From Magicicada septendecula (taxonomy: Eukaryota; Arthropoda; Insecta; Hemiptera; Cicadidae), in the NCBI GenBank assembly GCA_034769895.1, contig CM068372.1, forward strand, positions 381,133,910 to 381,197,909: a stretch of DNA of 64,000 bases. Direction: 5' to 3'. The notes below the pieces were generated by a model that saw only the letters and a program-made list of their open reading frames with translations, was not told the DNA's origin and made no database searches. Both the position numbers and the translations under genes were made by a program. The stretch's first letter is position 1. Every line of letters starts with the position of its first letter. Shown in pieces: positions 1 through 9,128 of this stretch.

Positions 1-40
1 TTTGGACTTCTTAACGCGCGAGTGATCAGTAAGCGACAAG

Positions 41-742
41 ATGTCTTCGCTGTCGGTCACCTTAACAGGTACGAATGCTGCTGCTCTTGTATGTGACTTT
101 TTCCCGCCTCTCGAACTAACAAACGACGAATGGTATGTAGGTCTATTGGACTTTACTACATACAACAGTATACCGAACGTGATTGAAGGAAAAAACAACG
201 TGTTTCCAGTACTACGAGACGGAACAACGTGGGACTTGATAACTTTACCTACAGGTGCTTATGAAATCGGTGACATAGAAGCCTTCCTCAAAAAGCAGTT
301 AGGAGACTCAAAGATTAGTCTACGTCCTAACAACAATACACTGAAATGAGAGCTGACTTGTGCACTGGATATTGACTTTCAACAAACAGTGTACGGTATC
401 GGTGATATGTTGGGTTTCAAGGGAAAGCGTCTGCTTGAAGCGAATAAAACTCACACGTCTGACGCCACAGTTAACATTATAAAAGTGAACAGTATACTGA
501 TAAGGTGTAATATAGCGCAAGGATCATACAAGAACGATAAAACCGAGCACACACTGCACTCGTTCTATCCGTCAGTCGAACCAGGATTCAAAATAATTGA
601 ATCACCTACAAACGTCATATACCTACCTGTGAATGTGAGTCGTTTGGACAACATAACATTATCTTTACACGACCAGGACGGTGACGTAATAGATTTTCGC
701 GGCGAAGTCATCACTGTGCGTTTACATCTAAAACGACTATAG
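41..742 (+). pseudogene. single-jelly-roll-like minor capsid gene of an endogenous DNA virus, broken by one in-frame TGA
   Basis: ATG at 41 opens a 102-codon frame that stops at TGA 347-349. The same frame then stays open to the TAG at 740-742, so the two halves (about 102 and 130 codons) form one gene with a single nonsense codon and no frameshift. The N-terminal half has the family-like pattern LTNDEWYVGLLDF...GAYEIGDIEAF. The C-terminal half has LGFKGK..LL..NKTH and ends in ITVRLHLKRL. I recognise this as a protein family that recurs in arthropod genomes beside a double-jelly-roll protein. It is likely the vertex or minor capsid protein of Polinton/adintovirus-like elements, but the role is inferred from size and neighbours. 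An upstream in-frame stop at 23-25 and the next ORF starting 2 nt after the stop show tight viral-type packing. TGA readthrough cannot be excluded. Confidence 0.6.
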
Positions 743-744
743 AC

Positions 745-912
745 ATGGGCTTATACTTTGTTTCTTCGCCACCGCTGCTACCACAGTCGTCGACAATAAA
801 AGAAGAAGAAAGATCGGCTAGGAAACGCATCAGTACTCGTTCGAAACTGAAACGATTAACATCAGTTAACCGTCGTTTTCTGATTTCATTGGGTTTTGTT
901 GTAAACAAGTAA
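745..912 (+). CDS. small basic 55-aa protein of the capsid cassette
   Basis: ATG at 745 lies 2 nt after the upstream stop. The frame runs 55 codons to TAA 910-912, leaving one base before the ATG of the major capsid gene. The protein starts MGLYFVSSPPLLP, has an acidic patch KEEER, then a strongly basic stretch (RKRISTRSKLKRL) and a C-terminal LTSVNRRFLISLGF segment. No membrane helix is evident. It could be a small virion core or DNA-binding protein, or a protease-processed minor virion protein, as small basic proteins often are in adeno- and Polinton-type viruses. That role is inference; I do not recognise a named domain. Its exact fit between two capsid genes is the main support that it is real. 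Confidence 0.5.
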   Translation: MGLYFVSSPPLLPQSSTIKEEERSARKRISTRSKLKRLTSVNRRFLISLGFVVNK

Positions 913-913
913 C

Positions 914-2152
914 ATGGCGAGTGGAATATTATCTGTGGAGCAGCAACCGTTCTTTGAAGACAGTATCACACACTTTTCATTTCATTCACACGCACCGTAC
1001 GCAACAACAAGATATGGAAACAATGATGAAATACGTGTGCCGATACAACAACAGGACGTCTTTACACTACCGTCGGAAAGTTTCCTCTACATCGAAGGCA
1101 AGTTGGTTAAAAACCCTAGTGTGGCTGCAGATACTGCGTTGAATGTAGAACTGGTGAACAATGCTATAGCATTTCTCTTTGAAGAGATTCGTTACGAGTT
1201 GGCCGGTGTGGTAGTGGACCATACTCGAAACGTCGGTGTTACGTCAACTATTAAAACTTTTCTATCACTCAACAACAACACACGTGACGCAATGAAAAAC
1301 GCAGGTTGGGTGGCGCCGACCACAAACGTATTAAAAGTGAATGATGACGGGGAATTCAACTTTTGTATACCACTGAAAATGCTAATGGGATTCGCAGAAG
1401 ACTATACACGCATCGTGCTGAACGTGAAACAAGAACTTATACTCCTACGCACATCTACCGACATAAACGCTATGGTTTTAACAAGTGGACAAACGACTGC
1501 TAATTGTGTTCTTGAACTAGATAAAGTTTACTGGAAAATGCCTTATGTACATGTAGCTAATGCGTACAGATTACCACTGTTACGACTCATAGAGAATGAC
1601 CACCCGATAACTATGCCTTTTAGGACCTGGGAGTTGCATGAGTATCCTGCCTTACCACAGACTAAAAGGCAGAATTGGATTGTCAAGACCTCGAGTCAGC
1701 TAGAAAAACCACGCTTTGTTGTGTTAGCGTTTCAGACAGCAAGAAAGAATGTACTGACGGCACACGCTGATGAATTTGATCATTGTAATGTAATCAATGC
1801 GAGACTGTTTCTAAACGACAAGTATTATCCTTACGATAATTTAAACTTGGATATTGGGAAAGACCGTTTTGCATTATTGTACAATATGTACGTCAGTTTT
1901 CAAAGTTCGTATTACCACCGTTTAGACGTCAGCCCAGTACTGACACCAGAATTATTCAAATCAAAAGCCCCGCTGCTTGTATTCGATTGTAGCAAACAGG
2001 ACGATGCGCTTAAGTCTTCAGCAGTAGATGTACGTTTAGAATTTGAATCGTCAATGAATTTTCCTGCACAGACGACTGCCTACTGTATGATATTACATGA
2101 TACGCTTGTAGAATATACACCATTGTCCAACGCAGTACATAGACGTGTTTAA
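914..2152 (+). CDS. double-jelly-roll major capsid-like protein (Polinton/adintovirus-like), intact
   Basis: The frame is uninterrupted for 412 codons, from ATG 914 to TAA 2150-2152. The start is chosen because it follows the previous stop by one base and gives the N-terminus seen in this family: a short lead, then a QPFFEDSITHF region. Two beta-rich halves can be seen. Residues about 10-200 carry EIRVPIQQQD and FLYIEGKL, and residues about 205-405 start near LDKVYWKMPYVHVAN and end with AYCMILHDTLVEYTPLSN. I recognise it as the double-jelly-roll-like domain family found in many arthropod and nematode genomes. DJR proteins build the hexameric capsomers of adeno-, Polinton- and related viruses. 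At 412 aa it is shorter than classic Polinton capsid proteins (about 600 aa or more), so it may represent a separate lineage. No splice sites are needed and no disabling mutation is seen. Confidence 0.7.
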   Translation: MASGILSVEQQPFFEDSITHFSFHSHAPYATTRYGNNDEIRVPIQQQDVFTLPSESFLYIEGKLVKNPSVAADTALNVELVNNAIAFLFEEIRYELAGVVVDHTRNVGVTSTIKTFLSLNNNTRDAMKNAGWVAPTTNVLKVNDDGEFNFCIPLKMLMGFAEDYTRIVLNVKQELILLRTSTDINAMVLTSGQTTANCVLELDKVYWKMPYVHVANAYRLPLLRLIENDHPITMPFRTWELHEYPALPQTKRQNWIVKTSSQLEKPRFVVLAFQTARKNVLTAHADEFDHCNVINARLFLNDKYYPYDNLNLDIGKDRFALLYNMYVSFQSSYYHRLDVSPVLTPELFKSKAPLLVFDCSKQDDALKSSAVDVRLEFESSMNFPAQTTAYCMILHDTLVEYTPLSNAVHRRV

Positions 2153-2169
2153 GTCTTATTTTATACACA

Positions 2170-2370
2170 TTTTGTAAATACTAGTTTTAAATATATATAT
2201 ATTTTTCATATTTGTAACATTATAATATTGGAGCTGTGTGTGTATGTATTTTTAATTGTAAAACTAGTTTAGATATATTTTAATACGTGTAACAATATAA
2301 TATTGAGTTGTGTATGTATTTTTAATTGTAAAACTAGTTTAATATAATCTTGGAGCTGTGTATGTATGTT
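2170..2370. repeat. imperfect ~70-bp direct repeats 3' of the capsid gene
   Basis: The block GAGCTGTGTATGTATTTTTA followed by ATTGTAAAACTAGTTT recurs around 2230-2290 and 2305-2342. Partial copies occur at 2171-2200 and 2351-2370. It lies directly downstream of the viral cassette. Confidence 0.6.
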
Positions 2371-2376
2371 AATAAA
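2371..2376 (+). promoter_or_regulatory. candidate polyadenylation signal AATAAA
   Basis: AATAAA occurs about 220 nt after the capsid stop and after an AT-rich repeat block. It is the first canonical signal downstream of the cassette. Such hexamers are frequent in AT-rich DNA, so use is only possible. Confidence 0.3.
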
Positions 2377-2538
2377 TGTATATAGTACACACTTTATTAT
2401 TATTATTATTTGTATAACCCACCCGCCATAATGTATACTTACTTGCAACAAACATACTAGTGAGCGTTGTCCACACACGTACCCTTAAATGCTAGACGTT
2501 GTATGCACACTGAAGGCTCGCACGCTTACAATTCAGCC

Positions 2539-2914
2539 ACACTGACTGCATTATAAACGATTAATTAATTATTTGATACATGAAAAATGAAGACGTCGTT
2601 TGACAACAAGAGAGAGAGAGCTAAAATTATTTATGAATTTCAACCACCGTTTTCATGTATGTGTATAATTTTAATTTATTTCACTATACACCACTGAACC
2701 TAGAGAGAGAGAGCTAAAATTATTCATATTTCTAACAAGGATCAATCACACTGACTGCATTAATTAATTATTTAATACATTGAAAATGAAGACGACGTTT
2801 TGACAACGAAAGAGAGATAGTGCTAAAATTATTTATTCATCACACCGACTACTCAATGTACGAGAGGGAGACAGGAGAAAGGGTATGGAACCTTGCATAG
2901 TTGAAACGTGTGAA

Positions 2915-3007
<93 letters not shown>

Positions 3008-3038
3008 GTTACTATTTGTTGACACAGTTGAAACAAGT

Positions 3039-3082
<44 letters not shown>

Positions 3083-3367
3083 GTTAATATTTGTCGAATA
3101 AATATAAACTTTCTAATTTCATATACATGCGCTCGGTACTGACCACAGTTTGAGCATAACGTTTGACAACGAGAGAGACATAGACAACGTGTGAGAGAGA
3201 GAGAGAGGGAGAGAGAGAGAGGACGAATAATACAGAGGTTGGTACATCTGATCATATAGATTTAATATACTTTATAACACGCGACAAATTTGAACTCATG
3301 TAAAGGTTGGTACACCTAATCATATATTTTAATATACACTATAATGCCGGTGAGCATAGCGTTTGAC

Positions 3368-3402
<35 letters not shown>

Positions 3403-3766
3403 CACACCGTGTGTGAGAGAGAGAGAGAGTAACAATTATGATCATATATAGTTTGAATTTCCCACCACAGAAGAGAAAGAAATGTTGGCAGATCTGCTCT
3501 ATACACGCACACAATAATTTAAGATTGGTAACCCTGATCATATATTTTAATATATACACTATATAACACATATTTGAATTTCCCTCCCCCCGCCACAGAA
3601 AATGTTGACAAACCTGCTCATATAAAATATCTATACACTATAATAATACTACAGAGGTTGGTACACCTGATCATATAGATTTAATATACATTATAACACA
3701 CAACAAATTTGAACTCATGCAAAGGTTGGTACACCTGATCATATATTTTAGTATACACTATAATGC
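2539..3766. repeat. complex of degenerate direct repeats with ~200-bp spacing
   Basis: The motif TTTGACAACgAGAGAGA starts at 2599, 2799, 3162 and 3362, giving two pairs each exactly 200 bp apart. Around it, CTGACTGCATTA...AATTAATTATTT is duplicated at about 2539 and 2751. A 117-bp block beginning TACAGAGGTTGGTACA is present at 3231-3347 and 3650-3766. GA microsatellites sit just after the TTTGACAAC motif. No ORF belongs to it. It may be terminal or replication-associated sequence of the adjacent viral element, or a host minisatellite; I cannot tell which. Confidence 0.65.
2918..3004. repeat. (GA)n microsatellite
   Basis: About 43 uninterrupted GA units. Related shorter tracts lie at 3045-3080, 3190-3221 and 3371-3400. 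The apparent Ser-Leu or Arg-Glu ORFs here are artefacts of the repeat. Confidence 0.95.
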
Positions 3767-4090
3767 TTCGAGTTGGAACCACCCCCCACCCACTGATATG
3801 AAATAAAAAAAACAACCTCCCACCCAACACCACCCACTGATATGCAAATCAGCTTTCTTAAAAAAATAAAAAAGTATATTCACGGATGCTGGTGGTCCAT
3901 TGAACATCATCCCACCAAATCAATTTAATTAAAAAAATAAAAAAAAATAAAATTAAAAAAATAAAAAAATTTATTCGCGGAAATTCGCGGTGCTGTGGTC
4001 CATCGGGATGCTGCGGGTCCAGCGGTGGCGGCGTCATCTCTGAGATCATGTTTTTTAGTGTTTTTTTAGTGTTTTTTAAGAAGGCGGCAT
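3767..4090. other. low-complexity spacer
   Basis: C-rich CCACCCACTGATATG duplicates lie at about 3787 and 3830. They are followed by A-rich AATTAAAAAAATAAAA runs and a short CG-rich stretch at 3975-4030. No coding signal is seen. Confidence 0.5.
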
Positions 4091-4094
4091 TCCT

Positions 4095-4320
4095 TTGTGG
4101 GTTTGAACTGTCATTTTCCCTCTACTTCTGTATATGAAATCTTCCCCATGTCTTCCTCCAATATCAATTCTTGATGAAGGTCACCTATTGCCATGTATTT
4201 TGTTTTTATTCATATTTACCTTTACTCCCCATTTCTGATATTCCTGTATCAATTGTCTAGAGTCATATACTCTGTTGCTTCAAAATCTTGAGCAATAAGT
4301 AATCGGTCATCAGTACGAAA
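4095..4320 (-). mobile_element. decayed LINE reverse-transcriptase fragment
   Basis: Read on the minus strand, the segment gives TDDRLLIAQD followed by a EYM-type stretch and a mostly conserved RT palm/thumb pattern with several stops. The TDD resembles the (F/Y)ADD catalytic box of non-LTR reverse transcriptases. It is short and decayed, and the clade is not determined. Confidence 0.5.
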
Positions 4321-4837
4321 TAAATTACACTTCCAAAATACCGAACAGTCGTAAAGGAACGTTTCTTATTCGAAGCGTTGTAACGACAACCCTCAGATGA
4401 CCATCGGCAAACAACATTTCGAAGAAATGCGACTTTTCTCTCAGTCTGTATAGTGGTAATGTCCACACTGTACGTTGCCGTTAAGAAGGGATGTGTTCGT
4501 TCGGTCCAACTGGGCGCGGCCGAGAGAGGAGGTAAACAGTTTATCAGCTGCGAGTTTTTTAAATTTTCATAATTCAATTTTGACGCTTCACACAGTACAA
4601 AAGGGAGAAGCCCCTCTTAGAATATTATTTATTTATTAGAGTCCCATGCAGGATTAAAGTAATTTAAAATTCGAAGTATTGAAAAAACTGTGCACTTAAT
4701 TCACACTGATGTGCTGTGGGGGAAACGTTGAATTTTCATTGAAATTCGGTGCAATTTTGTTAATTTTCTGTAGTATGTAGAGTACTATCAGAAGCGTTAG
4801 GTCGTACTAATATCATCTTTGGAATTTGTCACACAAC

Positions 4838-4872
4838 GTTTCGACCACTAAACAGTCGGTGGTCGTCTTCAG
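4838..4872 (-). other. hammerhead-ribozyme-core-like motif, Penelope type
   Basis: On the minus strand, CTGAAGA (4866-4872) is followed by a 6-bp stem (4859-4864 with 4843-4848) and GAAAC (4838-4842). This is the order CUGANGA, stem II, GAAA of a hammerhead core. Penelope-like elements are known to carry minimal hammerheads. The bases after GAAAC (GTTGTG) do not give a clean UH cleavage site and stem I is weak, so it may be a decayed copy. Confidence 0.35.
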
Positions 4873-5224
4873 GTGTAAGTTTAAACTAGTACATAAAGTA
4901 CAAACTGAACCCTACCTGAGATTCGTTCACTAACAAACGTGAACTGTCAAACAAATTAATTGCTCGTAATAACCTACCACTACCCACAAAATTAACACAG
5001 CTGTAGGAAAAACTACATATAAAAAGAACCGCTACTTACCCTATAAGTCTTCTGCACAGAGTCGTGAAGTTCACACAACCAGCAACGATGTCATCAATTA
5101 GGTTTAAAGATCGTAGGCCTATATAGTCTACGGCGGAAACTAGATTTCTCAGCCACGTGACACGACATACTCTTCAATGCCGCAAAATAAATGTCGATGT
5201 ATGGCAGGAGCTGAATATTATGAC

Positions 5225-5505
5225 TAGCAGAAGTGGCTCTACAACCCTTGGTGGGTCTTGGCCTGCCACAAGAGTCGATTCCATTCTTCCCTACTGCGTG
5301 CCCTGGCTTTCCAGTTTCTTATGTTCAGCTTTCTGAGGTCCTCCTCTATCCGGTCTTTGAATCTACTTCTGGGTCTTGCTCTTTTTCTGCTACCCATTGG
5401 TTTCTGGTAGAAAATATGTTTCGTAGGCTGTCCTTCCTCCATTCTCTCTATGTGTCCAACCCACCTTAGCCTGTATATTTTGATTAGCCTGACAATGTCC
5501 GGCCA
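5225..5505 (-). mobile_element. LINE 3' end (C-terminal tail of RT protein)
   Basis: The minus strand encodes an open 67-codon tail with EEGQPTKHIFYQKP, GSRKRARPRSRFKDRIEEDL and EEWNRLLWQAKTHQGL stop. Upstream it continues with a IKIYRLRWVGHIERM pattern. This is the standard C-terminus of insect non-LTR elements. The copy at 34201-34640 is the same family. It is a 5'-truncated fragment. Confidence 0.8.
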
Positions 5506-5559
5506 TGTCTATAGGGCTCAACTATGGACATGGAGACGCAGTTGTAGATATTGTCAAAA

Positions 5560-6031
5560 GGAAACACCGAAGTTTAATCACAGAAAACAGCGGAGAATAG
5601 GGAAGTTTAATCAGACATGTGGAACGATAAGATGAACACTGAATGGAAAGGTAGTAAGAGATACTCTTTTGAAATTTTTTAAAGTGATGGAAGTGCGTAC
5701 GGCCTTTGGCAGTGAGATTTTGACACTGAACGCAAAGACCCAACGCCGGATACAAGCTAGTGAAATGAGATTTTTACGATCAGTATTAGGAGTCTCACGG
5801 AGGGACCGGGTAAGAAATGATGATGTAAGGAACATCCTTGGAATACACAACCTAAACGAAAGGATAAAGCAATACAGACAGGATTGGACAGCCCATGTTG
5901 AAAGGATGCATAAGAACAGGATACCAAAACAAATTTTGGTTTATAATCCGAATGAACGGCGTAATATTGGAAGACCAAAGAAAACATGGTCGGACCAAGG
6001 AGTGCGCAACGGATCGTAAGGTCCACAGCCT
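5560..6031 (+). mobile_element. LINE 3' end with GAA tail
   Basis: The plus strand is open from about 5669 to 6019 and encodes RRIQASEMRFLRSVLGVSR, DWTAHVERM and NIGRPKKTW. This is the C-terminal region of a Jockey/RTE-like insect LINE. Upstream codons to about 5560 are homologous but interrupted by a stop at 5632. The sequence runs directly into a (GAA)n tract, which is probably the element's 3' tail. Confidence 0.8.
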
Positions 6032-6097
6032 GAAGAAGAAGAAGAAGAAGAAGAAGAAGAAGAAGAAGAAGAAGAAGAAGAAGAAGAAGAAGAAGAA
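6032..6097. repeat. (GAA)n microsatellite at a LINE 3' end
   Basis: About 21 GAA units immediately follow the LINE coding tail. Confidence 0.95.
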
Positions 6098-6099
6098 AC

Positions 6100-6855
6100 A
6101 GCTCCTGGACTTTCAAATGTTGTTCTTGGTATAGTGAAAAGCTGTCGTATCTAATCAATTATTCTTCTTTCAATTTAGTCAGGATTTAGTCAACAGCATA
6201 ACAGAATGAGGTCCAGCATAGCAGGTACTGTAAAATCGGTGATTATTCGACAGTTCGTAAGCTCACGAATTGAACTATAGTTGGGCTACTTTATCGAAAA
6301 TCTCACTCGTCTGACTGTCGAATATTAGGATGTAATAACTGTAAAGCGTAGGCTATATCCGGAAGTTAATACTGTTTAAACAATTGCTCGATTGGGTCGA
6401 TTTTGCGGTGAACGAATTTCTCTTCCGAGAAACCCTTCGCCCCTCCCCTCGCCCACTCTTTCTTTTACAGCATCAATTCGTGTGCAAACTTAATCCGGTT
6501 TAAAATCCGTTTCTGTCTGTGTCGTGTTAATATGTTTGTGCAAACACAGTGGAGAGGAGAGAGAAATCAGTATGGTGTTGGTTGGTTGATTACCGACGCT
6601 TTGTTGTGCGAGGTGACAGTTCTGAGAACTCTCGGTATATTAATTCCGTCTGAACACACATAGAGAGCGCACCGTGTTTGCATTGACTCCGTCCTGTGTT
6701 GTATACCTCTTTGTTCTTCACGCTGAGCAACACATGTTACAAAAACGTGTTGCACCCAAATGAATTTCCGTTATTTTACAATAACGCGCGCGCGCGCACT
6801 CACAGATATCGTGTGTGCAGTTTGGTTTCACCGTTTGATCTGTTCTTATTTATCA
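6100..6855. other. unassigned intergenic sequence
   Basis: No ORF or repeat family is recognised. There is a C-rich stretch near 6430 and a short (CG)n run at 6785-6798. Overall it is less AT-rich than the following 5 kb. Confidence 0.4.
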
Positions 6856-6950
6856 CTTCGCGTACATGTCACTCGGTTAATTCCATTTTAAAACTAATAA
6901 AATCACACCAGTGGTTACTGTGGTAAGTTATTTTACTCTTTTTATATTAG
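6856..6950 (+). repeat. direct repeat copy A with splice-donor-like GTAAGT
   Basis: The block CTTCGCGTAC...CGGTTAATT...AATAAAATCACACCAGTGG...TTACTGTGGTAAG is repeated at 11818-11945 in the same orientation. Both copies contain CTGTG/GTAAG, matching a 5' splice-site consensus (the A copy reads GTAAGT). They flank about 4.8 kb of non-coding DNA. Confidence 0.6.
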
Positions 6951-7334
6951 TTTTCCTTGGTGTTCTTTGTAGAGGTGTGCTAAACTAGTATTTGAAAATA
7001 ACAGGTACGAACGAAACCATTCCAAAAAGTAACACGTACAAATACCTGTTATTATATACGTATTGTACATTGTAACGAAACAAAATGTTACAAAAAGAAT
7101 AGTAAATAATAGTGAAATCCGATCCAGAGAGGAACCAAGAAATAATAATTGATAGCAAATTAAAGGAAACCTAGTTGGTTTGGCTTATTTAGTATTATCC
7201 AGAAACCCAGAAATAACCCAGTAGAATAGGGCAGTAAACAGACAAAAAAGTTAAATAAATAAACCTAGTAGGCCTAATCAACTTACCCTGAATAACACAA
7301 CCAAACCCAATAAAGAGTACCTATCCATATAATA

Positions 7335-9128
7335 AAATTGTATTAAATAAAATTGTATAGGCCTATAATTAAGGATAGAAAAAGTGACACAAACCTTTAC
7401 AGTGATATGAGTGATATAATAATAAATAGTGGCACAAACTATAGTTAAACAGTGTGTTATTTATTATTTATAAAAAGTGTTTTATTATTATCATACAGAC
7501 AATAGTTTAAAAGTATGAAATAATTAAGGTTGTTAAAAACAATTATTATTATTAAGAGGTTTGTTATATGTTATAAGATTTTATGTCACCAGTTAATTTA
7601 TGTAAATATATTTATCTCAGGTAGTCAAAGTAGAAATTACAATCAACCATAACATATTGTTCCACCACATATCATAGAAATTCAAATTAATAAGGTTTTT
7701 CAGTTATAAACTGAGGCATGTTTAGTATCAAATTGTTTATAATTATCTAATTGATAATTTTATAAACATTGCATGTATCATTAGAGTATAATAATAAAAT
7801 TATCTATTAAGGGTAATTTATAAAATATAAAGTAGGTAATGGGTGTTGATCCTATAACATTTAACCTGTACATAAATGGCCAATCAAAATTCAAGAAGTT
7901 TGTATGAGTTCCGTGACTAAAAAAGAAGAAATAACACTTAATTGTTAATTGTGATGGAAAACAGTTGAATAGTGCATGTCTAGATGTAATTAAAAAAAAT
8001 ATATATAAAAATAGATAACCCGTTTGTGAAAGAAGATCTGAATGACCATCATCGAAGATAATAATCCCTCCACTACAATTTTCATGAACAAGTAACACAC
8101 ACAAGCAAGAAGTTATCCAGAATAAACCAGAAAATCTTCAGCAATATCATCTAGATGTCTAAAGTATAATTTCACAATATTTTTATCCAACAAGGAACAA
8201 CCACTAGACAATATAACAATTTACACTAACACTAATCACTAGTAAACATTTTAAAGTGAAAACAAATTCAATATCTAAACGAACAGTGATTACAAGGAAA
8301 ACATTTATTGGACACATTAATAAACTTCATTATTCTCTGACACGGACAATATAGTAGCCATGATGTTGACATCACTCTAACCTACATGCTTTTACGAAGC
8401 GTATTGAATATCGTCAATTTTGTATGTTACTTAATAAATAATTTTTGTAATTTTTTAGATTATAAGTAATATATTGTTTGTAAAGGTACTCTCTATTATT
8501 AATTACCATGTAAAGGAACTTTTCATAGCACCCACAAGAATTCCCACGAAATATATTAAAATTATTTAATTATTAAATCCTGAGATAAATATCGATTGTG
8601 ACAACCGTATGTATCGAATGGAATTTTCCAATAATTTGAATTTATATTACAGAGATTAAACCATTATGTTATTAAATCATATCCATGCGTTATTATTTCA
8701 GGAACGTAATATATTATCAGCATTTATTTTATAATTAACAAGGATAAGAAGAATTCGGGGAGTCATTGGAAGTACGCAAACTGCAAAAACCAAGATTAAC
8801 CTATAGGTTAAAGCCTAATATCGAAGGTGACTTGAAAATTGTTTTGGGATGACTCGACCGCTATTTTTGAATTGAATTTTGGAGTTCTAACTACTGAACT
8901 GGAATAATTATAATTCTGATTCAGAACCCAAGGCAGAATAACTCAATTCTTTTACTTATATATTTAAATCACAGTCGTAAACACACAACATAAATATTCC
9001 ACGATCAGCTGATACACTATTTACAACTATTTATTACAAATTAACATATACAAGGAATAACACGGGCAAATCATTATACCATTAAGATACTACGGGTACA
9101 AGAGTCGTATTATACTATTCACAAAATA
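7335..9128. repeat. tandem duplication, unit 1 (~1.79 kb)
   Basis: The sequence from about GTATAGGCCTATAAT to ACGGGTACAAGAG aligns nearly throughout with 9129-10908, at an offset of about 1794-1795. Differences are scattered substitutions and small indels, so it is not an assembly stutter. The unit is AT-rich and has no ORF or recognisable transposon ends. Confidence 0.85.

Noticed and set aside
2833..3255. Serine/leucine-rich and arginine/glutamate-rich ORFs over GA tracts (also 13626-14369, 28143-28388, 46050-46256)
   Set aside because: They are translations of dinucleotide microsatellites; the non-repeat parts show no conserved pattern.
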